From assembly GCF_900120195.1 (NCBI RefSeq), contig NZ_LT635539.1:1686649-1750648 (forward strand): 64,000 nt of DNA, in the 5' to 3' direction. Source of the DNA: Blautia sp. Marseille-P3087 (GTDB lineage Bacteria > Bacillota > Clostridia > Lachnospirales > Lachnospiraceae). Shown piece after piece: positions 53,760 to 62,535 of the stretch (position 1 is the first letter of the stretch; each line of letters begins with the position of its first letter). Both the position numbers and the translations under genes were made by a program. The notes under the pieces were generated by a model. It saw only the letters and a list, made by a program, of their open reading frames with translations, did not search any database and was not told where the DNA came from.

Positions 53760-54413
53760 TCAGCCTCCCATTTGGTGTTCATTGTTTCTGTGTTCGCCTG
53801 TAATCGCATACTCGACCCACTCAGCAATATTCACCGCATGATCTCCGATTCGTTCCATATATTTTGCAGTCATTAAAAGATCCAGTCCTGCTTTTGCATC
53901 CAGATTCTGGTACATCAGCTCTGCCAGTTCCTCTTTAATCTGATTAAATGCATCATCTACCTGATCATCATCATCGATTACTTTTCGGCAGAGTTCCAGA
54001 TCACGTTTTACAAAGGCATCAACGCTTTCTGTGACCATGTTGACCGTCATTTCTGCCATCTTTCCGATAAGCGGAGGAATTTCAACATGTTTCTCATCAA
54101 TATACTTTGAAAGATCTGCAATATCTGCTGCCTGATCTCCGATTCGTTCCATATCTGAGATCATTTTCAGTGCTGCGGAAACCTCTCGTAAATCTCTTGC
54201 TACCGGCTGCTGGTGAAGCAGGATACGCATACAGAGATTCTCAATCTCACGTTCTTTTGTATCAATTTCTCTGTCTGTCTCAAAAATTGCTTTAATACAA
54301 TCCTCACCCCGGATTGCTTTATTAGAAAGAGAAATTGCTTTTTCGCAAAAGCTTCCCATCGTGATGATCTGCACATGGAGTGCTTCAAGCTGCCGTTCGA
54401 AATGCGTTGCCAT
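53760..54413 (-). CDS. phoU: Phosphate signalling protein PhoU
   Basis: A 217-aa all-helical protein of two PhoU repeats (about 10-95 and 110-205), each with the acidic metal-binding motif: ALKMISDMERIGDQAADIADL and TAKYMERIGDHAVNIAEWVEY. It inhibits PhoR when the PstSCAB transporter is saturated. ATG 54413 overlaps the pstB stop region and follows GGGAGG; a TTG two codons earlier is less likely. Its stop leads into phoR. Confidence 0.95.
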   Translation of the reverse strand: MATHFERQLEALHVQIITMGSFCEKAISLSNKAIRGEDCIKAIFETDREIDTKEREIENLCMRILLHQQPVARDLREVSAALKMISDMERIGDQAADIADLSKYIDEKHVEIPPLIGKMAEMTVNMVTESVDAFVKRDLELCRKVIDDDDQVDDAFNQIKEELAELMYQNLDAKAGLDLLMTAKYMERIGDHAVNIAEWVEYAITGEHRNNEHQMGG

Positions 54414-54415
54414 AA

Positions 54416-55174
54416 TCAACCAAACCTCCCTGTAATATAGTCCTCTGTTCTCTTGTCTTTCGGCATGGAAAACAGAGTATCTGTATCGCTAAATTCTACA
54501 ACTTCTCCCAGAAGAAAGAATGCTGTTTTATCAGAAATTCGGGTCGCCTGCTGCATATTATGCGTAACGATCACAATCGTATATTTTCCTTTTAATTCCA
54601 TTGCAAGCTCTTCGATCTTTGATGTAGAAATCGGATCAAGTGCAGATGTCGGCTCATCCATCAGAAGCACTTCCGGTTCAACTGCCAGTGCTCTAGCAAT
54701 GCAAAGTCTCTGCTGCTGTCCACCGGACATACCCAGCGCACTTTTCTTTAATCTGTCTTTGACTTCGTCCCAGATTGCTGCATCTCGAAGAGATTTTTCT
54801 ACGATTTCGTCCAGCTTTGCCTTGGATCTGATGCCATGTGTTCTCGGTCCGTAAGCTACATTATCATAAATACTCATCGGGAACGGATTCGGTTTCTGGA
54901 ATACCATTCCGACTCTTTTTCGGAGAAGATTTACATCCATGTCACCATAAATATCTTCTCCGTCAAGTTCTACTTTTCCAGTAATTTTACATCCCTCAAC
55001 AAGGTCATTCATTCGGTTCAGAGACTTCAGAAGAGTTGATTTTCCACATCCACTCGGTCCGATAAAAGCGGTTATTTCTTTTTCCGGAATATGCATATTG
55101 ATATCATGTAATGCATGAAAATTTCCGTAATAGAGATTCATATCTTCAATAGAAAGTTTAATATTATCACTCAT
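54416..55174 (-). CDS. pstB: Phosphate ABC transporter ATPase
   Basis: A 252-aa ABC ATPase powering phosphate import. Walker A is [13 protein letters not shown] (about 38-50), the Q-loop region VFQKPNPFP, the signature [17 protein letters not shown], Walker [14 protein letters not shown], and the switch histidine in [11 protein letters not shown]. Six bases separate it from pstA. Its length and motifs are standard. Confidence 0.97.
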   Translation of the reverse strand: MSDNIKLSIEDMNLYYGNFHALHDINMHIPEKEITAFIGPSGCGKSTLLKSLNRMNDLVEGCKITGKVELDGEDIYGDMDVNLLRKRVGMVFQKPNPFPMSIYDNVAYGPRTHGIRSKAKLDEIVEKSLRDAAIWDEVKDRLKKSALGMSGGQQQRLCIARALAVEPEVLLMDEPTSALDPISTSKIEELAMELKGKYTIVIVTHNMQQATRISDKTAFFLLGEVVEFSDTDTLFSMPKDKRTEDYITGRFG

Positions 55175-55180
55175 GTTTCG

Positions 55181-56086
55181 TTATCCTTTCGCGATACGTT
55201 TTGCCACCATACCGGACAAACCGTTAATCAGTAATACAAATAACAGGATCACAACCGCAGTTGCAGATGCCTGATTCATGTGAAGGCCTTCACTGGAAAG
55301 TACATACATATGAAGTGCCAGTGTACGTCCGGAACCCATCAGATTCGGTACCTGTGCAACCGTTCCTGAAGTGTAAAGAAGAGCTGCTGTTTCGCCAATA
55401 ATACGTCCGATTGCAAGGATGATTCCTGCAAGGATTCCAGGTACTGCAGACGGCAGCACGATCGTAAAAATCGTACGAAGCTTGCCTGCTCCCAGACCGA
55501 AGCTTGCCTCTCTGTAAGAATCCGGAACTGCTTTCAATGCTTCTTCTGCGGTTCTCATAATCAACGGAAGTACCATTATAACAAGGGTACATGCACCTGC
55601 CAGAAGTGACATTCCCCAATGAAGTGCTGTTACAAAAAACAGCATACCAAACAGACCATATACGATAGACGGAATACCAGAGAGTGTCTCTGCCGTAATA
55701 CGAATAACCTGTACCAGTTTATTGCCTTTTTTTGCATATTCTACAAGATAAATTGCCGCGAAAATTCCGAGCGGTGCAGCAATCACCAGCGATAAAGCTG
55801 TCATGATAAAGGTATTGATCAGTGATGGCATAAGAGATACATTGTCGGATGTATATTCCAGGCTAAAAAGATCCGGTGTCAGATACGGGATACCTTTTAC
55901 GAGGATATATGCTACCAGAAAAAATAATACTGCAAAAGTAACTATTGCCGCCCCGATCGTGAGAAGGACAAGTACTCCGGAGCCCGGATGACGCAGATAC
56001 GAATGAATGCGGTCTGCTGTTGATGTCTGATTTCTTTTTTTCATATTTTCCACCGTCGGTTCAACTACTGCTGTATTAGTTTGCAT
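55181..56086 (-). CDS. pstA: Phosphate ABC transporter permease PstA
   Basis: A 301-aa permease with six helices. The EAA-type loop that contacts PstB reads AEEALKAVPDSYREASFGLGAGKLRTI, and LSGIPSIVYGLFG and LRTIFTIVLPSAVPGILAGIIL are typical. Its start overlaps the pstC stop by 11 bases. The N-terminal 30 residues are cytosolic and polar. Confidence 0.95.
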   Translation of the reverse strand: MQTNTAVVEPTVENMKKRNQTSTADRIHSYLRHPGSGVLVLLTIGAAIVTFAVLFFLVAYILVKGIPYLTPDLFSLEYTSDNVSLMPSLINTFIMTALSLVIAAPLGIFAAIYLVEYAKKGNKLVQVIRITAETLSGIPSIVYGLFGMLFFVTALHWGMSLLAGACTLVIMVLPLIMRTAEEALKAVPDSYREASFGLGAGKLRTIFTIVLPSAVPGILAGIILAIGRIIGETAALLYTSGTVAQVPNLMGSGRTLALHMYVLSSEGLHMNQASATAVVILLFVLLINGLSGMVAKRIAKG

Positions 56087-56933
56087 TCTCTGACCTCCTG
56101 TTCAGTAAAGAAAGACTCAGGTTGATGATCAGGATAAATACAAAAAGTACAACTCCTGTTGCAATCAGTGCTTCTCTGTGAAGTCCGGTTGCATAACCCA
56201 TTTCAGTTACGATATTTGCTGTCATTGTACGAAGACCTTTGAGTAAACCTGCAGGCATTCTTGCCTGGTTTCCGGCTACCATGATCACTGCCATTGTCTC
56301 ACCGATCGCACGACCGATTCCGAGAACTACAGCTGCCAGAATACCGGATTTTGCTGCCGGAAGCATAACCACAAAAATACTTCTTTCTTTCGTTGCCCCC
56401 AGTGCAAGTGAACCTTCATAATAGCTTTCCGGTACACTTCGGAGAGCGGATTCTGTCGGTCCGATAATTGTCGGCAGAATCATGATTCCCAGAAGAAGGG
56501 ATGCTGCCAGCCAGCTTGTACCAGTTCCTCCGAAGGTATTTCGAATAAGCGGTACCATCAGTACAAGACCAAAGAAACCATAAACTATGGAAGGAACTCC
56601 TGCCATCAGCTCAATTCCGGATTTCAGCGGACGATAAATTTTCTGCGGACAGTAGCGTGCCATAAATACAGATGTAAGTAAGGCAATCGGTACACCCACC
56701 AGAATTGCGCCGCCTGTTACATAAATACTGGCAATTATCATCGGGAAAATTCCAAATTTGTCATTGGATGGTTTCCAGACTGTTCCGAGTAAGAATTTCA
56801 GCGGTCCGATCTTGGCAATCGCCGGAATTCCATTGGCAAACAGAAACAAACAAATCAGAAATACTGCCAGGACTGAAGCACAGGCAGCCACCATAAAAAC
56901 AATTTTCATGGCCTGTTCTTTAAATCTATTCAT
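56076..56933 (-). CDS. pstC: Phosphate ABC transporter permease PstC
   Basis: A 285-aa permease with six helices. The EAA-type loop is ESALRSVPESYYEGSLALGATKERSIF; AGVPSIVYGFFG and PAAKSGILAAVVLGIGRAIGETMAV match the family. ATG 56933 follows GAGGAAG by 9 bases; the frame extends 25 codons upstream into the intercistronic hairpin side and is rejected. It forms the membrane channel with PstA. Confidence 0.93.
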   Translation of the reverse strand: MNRFKEQAMKIVFMVAACASVLAVFLICLFLFANGIPAIAKIGPLKFLLGTVWKPSNDKFGIFPMIIASIYVTGGAILVGVPIALLTSVFMARYCPQKIYRPLKSGIELMAGVPSIVYGFFGLVLMVPLIRNTFGGTGTSWLAASLLLGIMILPTIIGPTESALRSVPESYYEGSLALGATKERSIFVVMLPAAKSGILAAVVLGIGRAIGETMAVIMVAGNQARMPAGLLKGLRTMTANIVTEMGYATGLHREALIATGVVLFVFILIINLSLSLLNRRSENAN

Positions 56934-57012
56934 ACAGGACTCTTCCTCTCTCATAATTATCATCGGATGCACACCGCCGGCACGTCCCTGATATGTAATG
57001 CAGGACATACAC

Positions 57013-57034
57013 GAAGCCCGGTGACCCGGGCTTC
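57013..57034 (-). promoter_or_regulatory. Intercistronic hairpin between pstS and pstC
   Basis: Perfect 9-bp stem GAAGCCCGG / CCGGGCTTC with a 4-base loop and no T-run. Such a hairpin can protect the pstS message and raise its amount over the downstream genes; this is inference. Confidence 0.6.
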
Positions 57035-57062
57035 ATCTTCTGTCGTTTTGTATCGGTCTTAC

Positions 57063-57926
57063 TTATTTAGCCAGATCTTCCCAGTCTGTTGTCTCACCTG
57101 TGAAGATTGCTTTTACCTGATCACTGGTCAGCTCATCAATATTATTGTCATTGTTTACTACAACTGCGATGCCGTCTCTTGCAATTTCAGTTGCTGTAAG
57201 ATTTTCAGTTGTTTCTTCGTCTTTCAGTTCACGGGATGCCATACCGATGTCACAGATGCCTTCTGCTGCGGATGTGATACCTGTTGTGGAATCGCTCTGC
57301 TGTACTTCTACTGTGATCTTGCCGCCGTTTGCTTTTTCATATGCTTCTTTCAGTTTTTCCATAACCGGTGTTACGGAAGAAGAACCGGCTACAACGACTT
57401 TACCTTCTGCATCACTCTGCTCATATGCTTTAGCATCATCAGCTACTTTGATGTATCCGTTGTCTTCTACGATCTGCTGTCCGTCAGAACTGAGAATGTA
57501 GTTTTCGAAATCTTTTGCTGCATCGCTGAGTTTGTCAGTTGTTATGATGTTGAATGGACGGGATACTTTGTATGTATCATTTGCTACGTTTTCTGCGGAT
57601 GCTTCTGCACCGTCAATCTTTACTGCTTTTACTGTATCATTCAGGGAACCAAGGGAAATGTAACCGATTGCATTCTCATCACCTGCAACTGTTGTCATCA
57701 TAACGGAAGTACTGTTTGTGATACTTGCATCTTCTGTTGTCATGTCGACTTTTTCATCACCCTGTTTTTCTTCGATTCCGAACAGTTCGATGAATGCTCC
57801 TCTTGTTCCGGATCCGTCTTCTCGTGAAATTACATCAATAGTTCCGCTTGCTGCGCTTGCAGTTGCTGCGAATGCGGTTGTTCCGATAAGTGCTGCTGTA
57901 ACAATTGCTAAAAATTTTTTCTTCAT
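57063..57926 (-). CDS. pstS: Phosphate-binding protein PstS
   Basis: A 287-aa exported phosphate receptor. The signal peptide (residues 1-25) ends in AASA without a lipobox cysteine, so secretion as a cleaved rather than lipid-anchored protein is suggested. REDGSGTRGAFIELFG supplies the phosphate-binding SGTR segment, and VAGSSSVTPVMEKLKEAYEKANGG the second conserved block, in a circularly permuted order as in many Clostridial PstS. It heads the pst operon. A PhoP/PhoB-type box lies upstream. Confidence 0.93.
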   Translation of the reverse strand: MKKKFLAIVTAALIGTTAFAATASAASGTIDVISREDGSGTRGAFIELFGIEEKQGDEKVDMTTEDASITNSTSVMMTTVAGDENAIGYISLGSLNDTVKAVKIDGAEASAENVANDTYKVSRPFNIITTDKLSDAAKDFENYILSSDGQQIVEDNGYIKVADDAKAYEQSDAEGKVVVAGSSSVTPVMEKLKEAYEKANGGKITVEVQQSDSTTGITSAAEGICDIGMASRELKDEETTENLTATEIARDGIAVVVNNDNNIDELTSDQVKAIFTGETTDWEDLAK

Positions 57927-57983
57927 GATAAAATCTCCTCTTTATTTTGCTATATTCAATTGTTTTCCTCATTGACAAGTGCA

Positions 57984-58038
57984 AGTATAAGAGGAAAAAG
58001 TAAAATGCATAATCATAACACTGTAAAATGTTTGTAAA
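57984..58038 (-). promoter_or_regulatory. Pho box and promoter of pstS
   Basis: On the minus strand TTTACA (58033-58038), 5 bases, TTTACA (58022-58027): two direct repeats with 11-base period, matching the PhoP/PhoB recognition box TTNACA-N5-TTNACA. A -10-like TATACT lies at 57984-57989 with no recognisable -35, as expected for a PhoB-activated promoter. A third, weaker repeat TTTACT lies at 57999-58004. Confidence 0.75.
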
Positions 58039-58067
58039 AATGAATTTATATTTTGACAGCATAACGC

Positions 58068-58110
58068 AAAAAAGCTCCTCAGACAGCCTTGTTAATTGCC
58101 GTCCGGGAGC
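58068..58110 (-). terminator. Intrinsic terminator of the coat-protein gene
   Basis: On the minus strand GCTCCCGGAC..GC pairs with GC..GTCTGAGGAGC and is followed by TTTTTTG. It also shields the pst promoter region from read-through. Confidence 0.85.
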
Positions 58111-58149
58111 ATTTATATGCTTTTTGTTATTATATTCTGTTGTTGTATT

Positions 58150-58608
58150 TTATACCATACCGTTTACGGTTTTGTACTTGTAAAGCATCTCTGCGTGGTT
58201 CTGCTCTTCTACCTGAATGTCTGCAAGCAGCTTGCGCACACCACTATCACCAAAAGCAAACACTTCTGAATTATATTCTCCGGAAACAAGCTTTTCTGTC
58301 GCAATACAGTCAGTTGCCAGAAAAGCATCCTGCTGTTTGTCCTCCGGAGAACTCATTGCAGTATAAGCAGCTTTCGGCTGATAGTCCCTGCCGTCACTGT
58401 CGTTACAGTTACACTGCGGAACTTCTCCGCGAAGTACACGATCCAGAGATTCGTAATGTTCTCTTTCTTTCTGCTGCAAAGTCCGGAAAAGATTTTTCAG
58501 TTCCGGATCTTTTGCCTGTTGCGCATATCTTCCGTATTTTTCAATACAGCTTTTTTCCTGTGTCTGTAAGTCCTGAATCGTTGTGCGTTCTTTTTCTTTT
58601 AATATCAT
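58150..58608 (-). CDS. Ferritin-like/CotF-type spore coat protein
   Basis: A 152-aa mostly helical protein of the Coat_F/ferritin-like type. ERTTIQDLQTQEKSCIEKYGRYA and KNLFRTLQQKEREHYESLDR form the first helix pair, and VRKLLADIQVEEQNHAEMLYKY the last, with the repeated E-x-x-H of a ferritin-like fold. A short linker contains CNCN. Such proteins coat spores of Clostridia or act as small iron-binding proteins; spore association fits a spore-forming host but is inferred. Confidence 0.8.
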   Translation of the reverse strand: MILKEKERTTIQDLQTQEKSCIEKYGRYAQQAKDPELKNLFRTLQQKEREHYESLDRVLRGEVPQCNCNDSDGRDYQPKAAYTAMSSPEDKQQDAFLATDCIATEKLVSGEYNSEVFAFGDSGVRKLLADIQVEEQNHAEMLYKYKTVNGMV

Positions 58609-58693
58609 CGTATCCGCTTCCTCTCTTTTTATTTACAATACGGTGATAGTATCTGGAAGAAAACGGATTTTATGCATGATTCCGGAAATCTTT

Positions 58694-59398
58694 TTATAAG
58701 ATATTTTTCAGCTCGGCAAGCTCATAGATGATATAATCAGCTACTTTTCCACCATTATTTTGCTGAATGGCACTTTTATCCCCAGAGTGCACAAACCAGC
58801 ATGTGGACATCCCGTAAGCCTGTCCACCTTCAATATCTGCGGTCAGGGAATCTCCGATCATCATACATTCCGATGGCAGAACATCCGTAAATTCCTTCAT
58901 GCAGCCGTCAAAAAACTGCCGGCTGGGCTTGTCCGCTCCGACTGTCTCAGAAACAAAACAGTGTGTAAAATATTTCAGCATATCCGCGCTTTTCAGGCGG
59001 TTGATCTGCTGGTCATAAGGACCGTTGCTTGCAGCACAAAGGCAATATTCCTTCTTATATAAATATTCGAGAATATCTTTTGCCCCCTCTACCGGGACTG
59101 CACTTAAATGAAGAAGCCTGCGGAATTCTTTTTCCATCTCCACACCGTCTGCGGTAAGTCCGAGCTGTCGAAGCACCGTCTGCCAGCGCACATAAAAGAG
59201 GTCGTCCATCGTCAGTTTCCCGAGTTCGATCCGACGCCAGATTTTATTATTTTCTTCTTTAAATACCGCAAACATTTCCGGACGATATTCAAGCCCAGCC
59301 TTCTTAAAACACAGATTCATCGCCCATGCCGCACCTGCATCAAAATCCAGAAGTGTATTGTCTATGTCCAGAAAGAGGACTTTTATCTTATGATCCAT
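58694..59398 (-). CDS. yjjG: YjjG-family HAD nucleotidase
   Basis: A 234-aa haloacid-dehalogenase phosphatase. Motif I is VLFLDIDNTLLDFDAG with the nucleophilic aspartate; motif II is CAASNGPYDQQ; motif III region ADKPSRQFFDGCM, and motif IV MMIGDSLTADIEGGQAYG. A helical cap domain (about 25-100) follows motif I. YjjG-like enzymes dephosphorylate non-canonical pyrimidine nucleotides. It stands near cytidine deaminase and uridine phosphorylase in the same region, but not in an operon with them. Confidence 0.9.
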   Translation of the reverse strand: MDHKIKVLFLDIDNTLLDFDAGAAWAMNLCFKKAGLEYRPEMFAVFKEENNKIWRRIELGKLTMDDLFYVRWQTVLRQLGLTADGVEMEKEFRRLLHLSAVPVEGAKDILEYLYKKEYCLCAASNGPYDQQINRLKSADMLKYFTHCFVSETVGADKPSRQFFDGCMKEFTDVLPSECMMIGDSLTADIEGGQAYGMSTCWFVHSGDKSAIQQNNGGKVADYIIYELAELKNIL

Positions 59399-59640
59399 GT
59401 AAATTCTATTCTCCTTTAGTTTTTGTAATCCCTCATCATTTTTCAGTCTAAATGCAGTAAGATACCTTTATGATCCAGAAGACAGCCGGAAGCAGCGTCA
59501 GTACACTTCTTCTGGATTATGCATATGACCTGCCTTACGGTACTGATCTGTACAGTTCTGTTTCACAAACACGAAACTGTACTTCAGGCATTATTTTTAC
59601 CGGTTGCACTTCTGTTCTTTTCTGCTAAAATAGACTTAAC

Positions 59641-59660
59641 GGGTCAGGTTTTCCTGGCCC
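59641..59660 (+). promoter_or_regulatory. Leader hairpin before the sodium symporter
   Basis: GGGTCAGG and CCTGGCCC pair (8 bp, one G-T) around TTTT, 28 bases before the ATG. A -10-like TAAAAT lies upstream with a weak -35. A second inverted element (GTACAG...CTGTAC) lies in 59550-59585. The rest of the 290-base gap shows nothing. Confidence 0.4.
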
Positions 59661-59688
59661 TTAATTCAATTTGCAGGGGGAATTAAAA

Positions 59689-61089
59689 ATGAAAGAAAAA
59701 GGAAGTAGTTTTTCCGGCTCGATCGGCTTCGTTCTTGCCGCAGCCGGAAGCGCCGTGGGTGTGGGAAATATATGGCGCTTCCCATATCTCTGTGCGAAAG
59801 ACGGCGGCGGTCTGTTCCTGCTGGTTTATCTGGTTCTGGTGCTTACCTTCGGATTTGTTCTGCTCACAACAGATGTTGCGATTGGGCGAAAAACCAAGAA
59901 AAATGCACTCCGGGCGTTTGAAGCGCTCAATCCGAAATGGAAGTTTCTCGGTAAACTGACATTTCTTGTGCCGACATTGATCATGACATATTACTCTGTC
60001 ATCGGCGGATGGATCACGAAATATTTTGTAACCTATATTATCTCTGATGGAAAAGATGCCGCAACTGACGGGTATTTTACATCTTTTATCACCTCAGACA
60101 TTGCTCCGATCGTGTTTATGCTGGTCTTTCTTGCTCTGACTGCATGGGTCGTATATCGTGGCGTAGAAAAAGGAATCGAGCAGTTTTCAAAGATCATTAT
60201 GCCTGGCCTGATTTTACTTATCCTGATCATCGCAATCTTTTCACTGACACTGACACACACCGATACAGACGGAAGTGTCCGTACAGGTCTGCAGGGACTT
60301 GCTTTTTATGTAACGCCTGATTTCAGCGGTCTTACCGTGAAGCGCTTTCTTGAAATTCTTCTGGATGCCATGAGCCAGTTATTCTTTTCTCTGAGCGTTT
60401 CCATGGGTATCATGATCACTTATGGATCCTATGTAAAAAATGAAGTCAATCTGAGCAAGGCAACCAACCAGATTGAGCTTTTTGATACAGGTGTTGCTTT
60501 TCTTGCAGGAATGATGATCATTCCGGCTGTATTCGTATTTCTCGGCACAGACGGCATGGCTTCCGGACCAAGCCTGATCTTTATCTCACTGCCCAAAGTC
60601 TTCGATGCCATGGGAGTCCTTGGCCGTCCTGTTGCAGTCGCGTTCTTCCTGATGATGGGCTTTGCGGCACTGACATCCTGCGTTTCCGTCATGGAAACCC
60701 TGGTTGCTAACTGTATGGAACTTTACCATAAACCTCGTAAAAAAATGTGCGGTGCTGTCGGTATTTATTCGCTGATCACTGCAATTCTGATCTGTCTCGG
60801 ATACAACAAACTGTATTTCGAACTTAGCCTTCCAAATGGTTCCGTTGGACAGCTTCTTGATGTCATGGACTACATCAGCAACAGCTTCCTGATGCCGTTT
60901 ATTTCTCTGCTGACCAGTATTCTGATCGGCTGGGTAATCGGACCTGACTGGATCGTCGGAGAAGTAGAACGAAATGGCGAGCATTTCAAACGTGCCGGTC
61001 TGTACCACTTCATGATCCGCTATGTCGTGCCGGTCGTAATGCTGATCCTGTTTCTTGTATCCACCGGATTCACAGATCTGATTTTCTGA
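59689..61089 (+). CDS. Sodium-dependent symporter (NSS family), second copy
   Basis: A 466-aa LeuT-fold transporter with eleven or twelve helices. TM1 shows AAAGSAVGVGNIWRFPYLCAKDGG (split by a kink at the GVGN Na+ site), TM6 LDAMSQLFFSLSVSMGIMITYGSY, and TM8 GFAALTSCVSVMETLV. ATG 59689 follows GGGGGAA; six codons upstream lack a site. Compared with the copy at 35690 it has no adjacent aminotransferase, so its substrate may differ. Single gene, ended by a bidirectional terminator. Confidence 0.92.
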   Translation: MKEKGSSFSGSIGFVLAAAGSAVGVGNIWRFPYLCAKDGGGLFLLVYLVLVLTFGFVLLTTDVAIGRKTKKNALRAFEALNPKWKFLGKLTFLVPTLIMTYYSVIGGWITKYFVTYIISDGKDAATDGYFTSFITSDIAPIVFMLVFLALTAWVVYRGVEKGIEQFSKIIMPGLILLILIIAIFSLTLTHTDTDGSVRTGLQGLAFYVTPDFSGLTVKRFLEILLDAMSQLFFSLSVSMGIMITYGSYVKNEVNLSKATNQIELFDTGVAFLAGMMIIPAVFVFLGTDGMASGPSLIFISLPKVFDAMGVLGRPVAVAFFLMMGFAALTSCVSVMETLVANCMELYHKPRKKMCGAVGIYSLITAILICLGYNKLYFELSLPNGSVGQLLDVMDYISNSFLMPFISLLTSILIGWVIGPDWIVGEVERNGEHFKRAGLYHFMIRYVVPVVMLILFLVSTGFTDLIF

Positions 61090-61090
61090 A

Positions 61091-61109
61091 ATCAGCAGAC
61101 GCGCCACCG
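61091..61109 (+). repeat. 19-nt post-stop repeat, copy 2
   Basis: ATCAGCAGACGCGCCACCG, directly after the symporter stop; 18 of 19 bases match 34094-34112. Both copies sit between a stop codon and a terminator. Confidence 0.6.
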
Positions 61110-61132
61110 GCGCCTCCTCGATATGCAATGCC

Positions 61133-61169
61133 AAAAAGTCCCCCGGGCAATAAACCCGGAGGATTTTTT
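61133..61169. terminator. Bidirectional intrinsic terminator
   Basis: AAAAAGTCC-CCCGGG pairs with CCCGG-AGGATTTTTT around CAATAAA, giving U-tracts on both strands. It serves the convergent symporter and cupin genes. Confidence 0.85.
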
Positions 61170-61656
61170 ATACTGTGATCTTGAACCAGTCTTTTTCTTC
61201 AAATTCAACAACTGTGCAGTCATTTGCATATGTACATTCCGGAAGAATGATCATCGCGTGAAGCTCATCATTGTTGAGCGGAAGTGGACAGAGATGCCAG
61301 ATTGCCGCATTGATTTTTACCATGTATCCTTTCGGCACGATAAATGCTTTCGTCAGTTCCGGTACAGGTGTACCGCCGGATGCCGGTGCAACATGAATGA
61401 TCATATCATCGTCCAGTGCCACGATGCCTTCCCATGTCGTTGTATGATATTCTGCCATTTTGACAACTCTTTCATCCTTACGGACTGCAATTGGAGAAAA
61501 TGCCATGCTTCCCACACAGGTTCCGGAAATGCGATCCGGATAAAACTTATGGATCTCTCCTGCCAGCGGATATCCCTCCGGCTCTGTCATGTTACAGAAT
61601 GTGCCGTATGGTGCAAAATCTGCTGCATTGATTTTTACTGCTTTTACTTCTCTCAT
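61168..61656 (-). CDS. AllA-like (ureidoglycolate lyase family) cupin protein
   Basis: A 162-aa cupin. The N-terminus VKAVKINAADFAPYGTFCNM resembles ureidoglycolate lyase (AllA), and WEGIVALDDDMIIHVAPASG, KAFIVPKGYMVKINAAIWHLCPLPL and the final beta strands match a cupin barrel with a possible metal-binding HLCP region. ATG 61656 follows AGGAGG; the frame extends 16 codons upstream without a site. No other purine or allantoin gene is near, so the AllA function is uncertain. Confidence 0.7.
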   Translation of the reverse strand: MREVKAVKINAADFAPYGTFCNMTEPEGYPLAGEIHKFYPDRISGTCVGSMAFSPIAVRKDERVVKMAEYHTTTWEGIVALDDDMIIHVAPASGGTPVPELTKAFIVPKGYMVKINAAIWHLCPLPLNNDELHAMIILPECTYANDCTVVEFEEKDWFKITV

Positions 61657-61727
61657 TGAAAAAACCTCCTCTTGTTTTGTAAGAAACCCCATTGATAATT
61701 TCAATATATTCAGTATAGCACATTTCT

Positions 61728-62507
61728 TTATTTTTTTGTCAGTGTATGTTCGTATATTTCCCTGTCATAATCTTTAAATACATTGAAAATTACTTTTTTT
61801 ACACTGGTTTCTTTTTGTAAAAATTCTCTCACTGTCCGAACGGCAATCTCGGCTGCGCGTTCCTTCGGGAAATGGAATTCACCTGTGGAAATGCAGCAGA
61901 ATGCTACACTTTCGAGATGATTCTGTGCTGCAAGTTCGAGACAGGAACGATAACTCCCGGCAAGCAGTTCACAGTCTTTCTCCGTTACTCTGCCATAAAT
62001 GATCGGGCCTACCGTATGCAGGACATAACGACACGGCAGATTATATGCGGCAGTGATCTTCGCCTGCCCTGTCGGTTCCTCATGCCCCTGTGCTTTCATC
62101 ATCTGTGCACATTCATAGCGAAGCTGCGCACCTGCAAAGGTGTGGATGCAGTTGTCAATACATTTATGATTTGGCGCATAACATCCAGTCATTCCACTGT
62201 TCGCCGCATTGACAATCGCGTCACAGCGAAGCGTAGTAATATCACCCTGCCAGAGATAGATTCCCTGCTCGACCGGAGTGAGATCATCAAGCTCTGTGAT
62301 GCCTTTTTTCTCTGTCTCCTCTTTCAGATACTCATCCTGAATCTTCAGAAATTCTCTGCTGAGCATCTTCGGTGCACGTACATTGAGAAGTCCACGGAGC
62401 AGATCTTTCTGCCCCTGCGAATCTTCCGGAATCAAATAATTACTATATTCTTTTTGCTCGTTTAATAACTCCTGGATCAGGTATCTTCTTCTCTCACTCT
62501 GGTTCAT
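61728..62507 (-). CDS. Zinc-dependent macrodomain ADP-ribosyl hydrolase
   Basis: A 259-aa protein. Residues about 1-85 form an N-terminal helical extension (SERRRYLIQELLNEQKEYSNY). The macrodomain (about 88-255) has GDITTLRCDAIVNAANSGMTG and CYAPNHKCIDNCIHTFAG, whose Cys/His ligands bind zinc in the subfamily associated with bacterial sirtuin SirTM, then GQAKITAAYNLPCRYVLHTVGP and ISTGEFHFPKERAAEIAV. It would remove ADP-ribose from proteins. The usual SirTM and GcvH-L partners are absent. It lies just downstream of cdd. Confidence 0.9.
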   Translation of the reverse strand: MNQSERRRYLIQELLNEQKEYSNYLIPEDSQGQKDLLRGLLNVRAPKMLSREFLKIQDEYLKEETEKKGITELDDLTPVEQGIYLWQGDITTLRCDAIVNAANSGMTGCYAPNHKCIDNCIHTFAGAQLRYECAQMMKAQGHEEPTGQAKITAAYNLPCRYVLHTVGPIIYGRVTEKDCELLAGSYRSCLELAAQNHLESVAFCCISTGEFHFPKERAAEIAVRTVREFLQKETSVKKVIFNVFKDYDREIYEHTLTKK

Positions 62508-62535
62508 AACATCACCTCTTTTATGCTATTATAAT

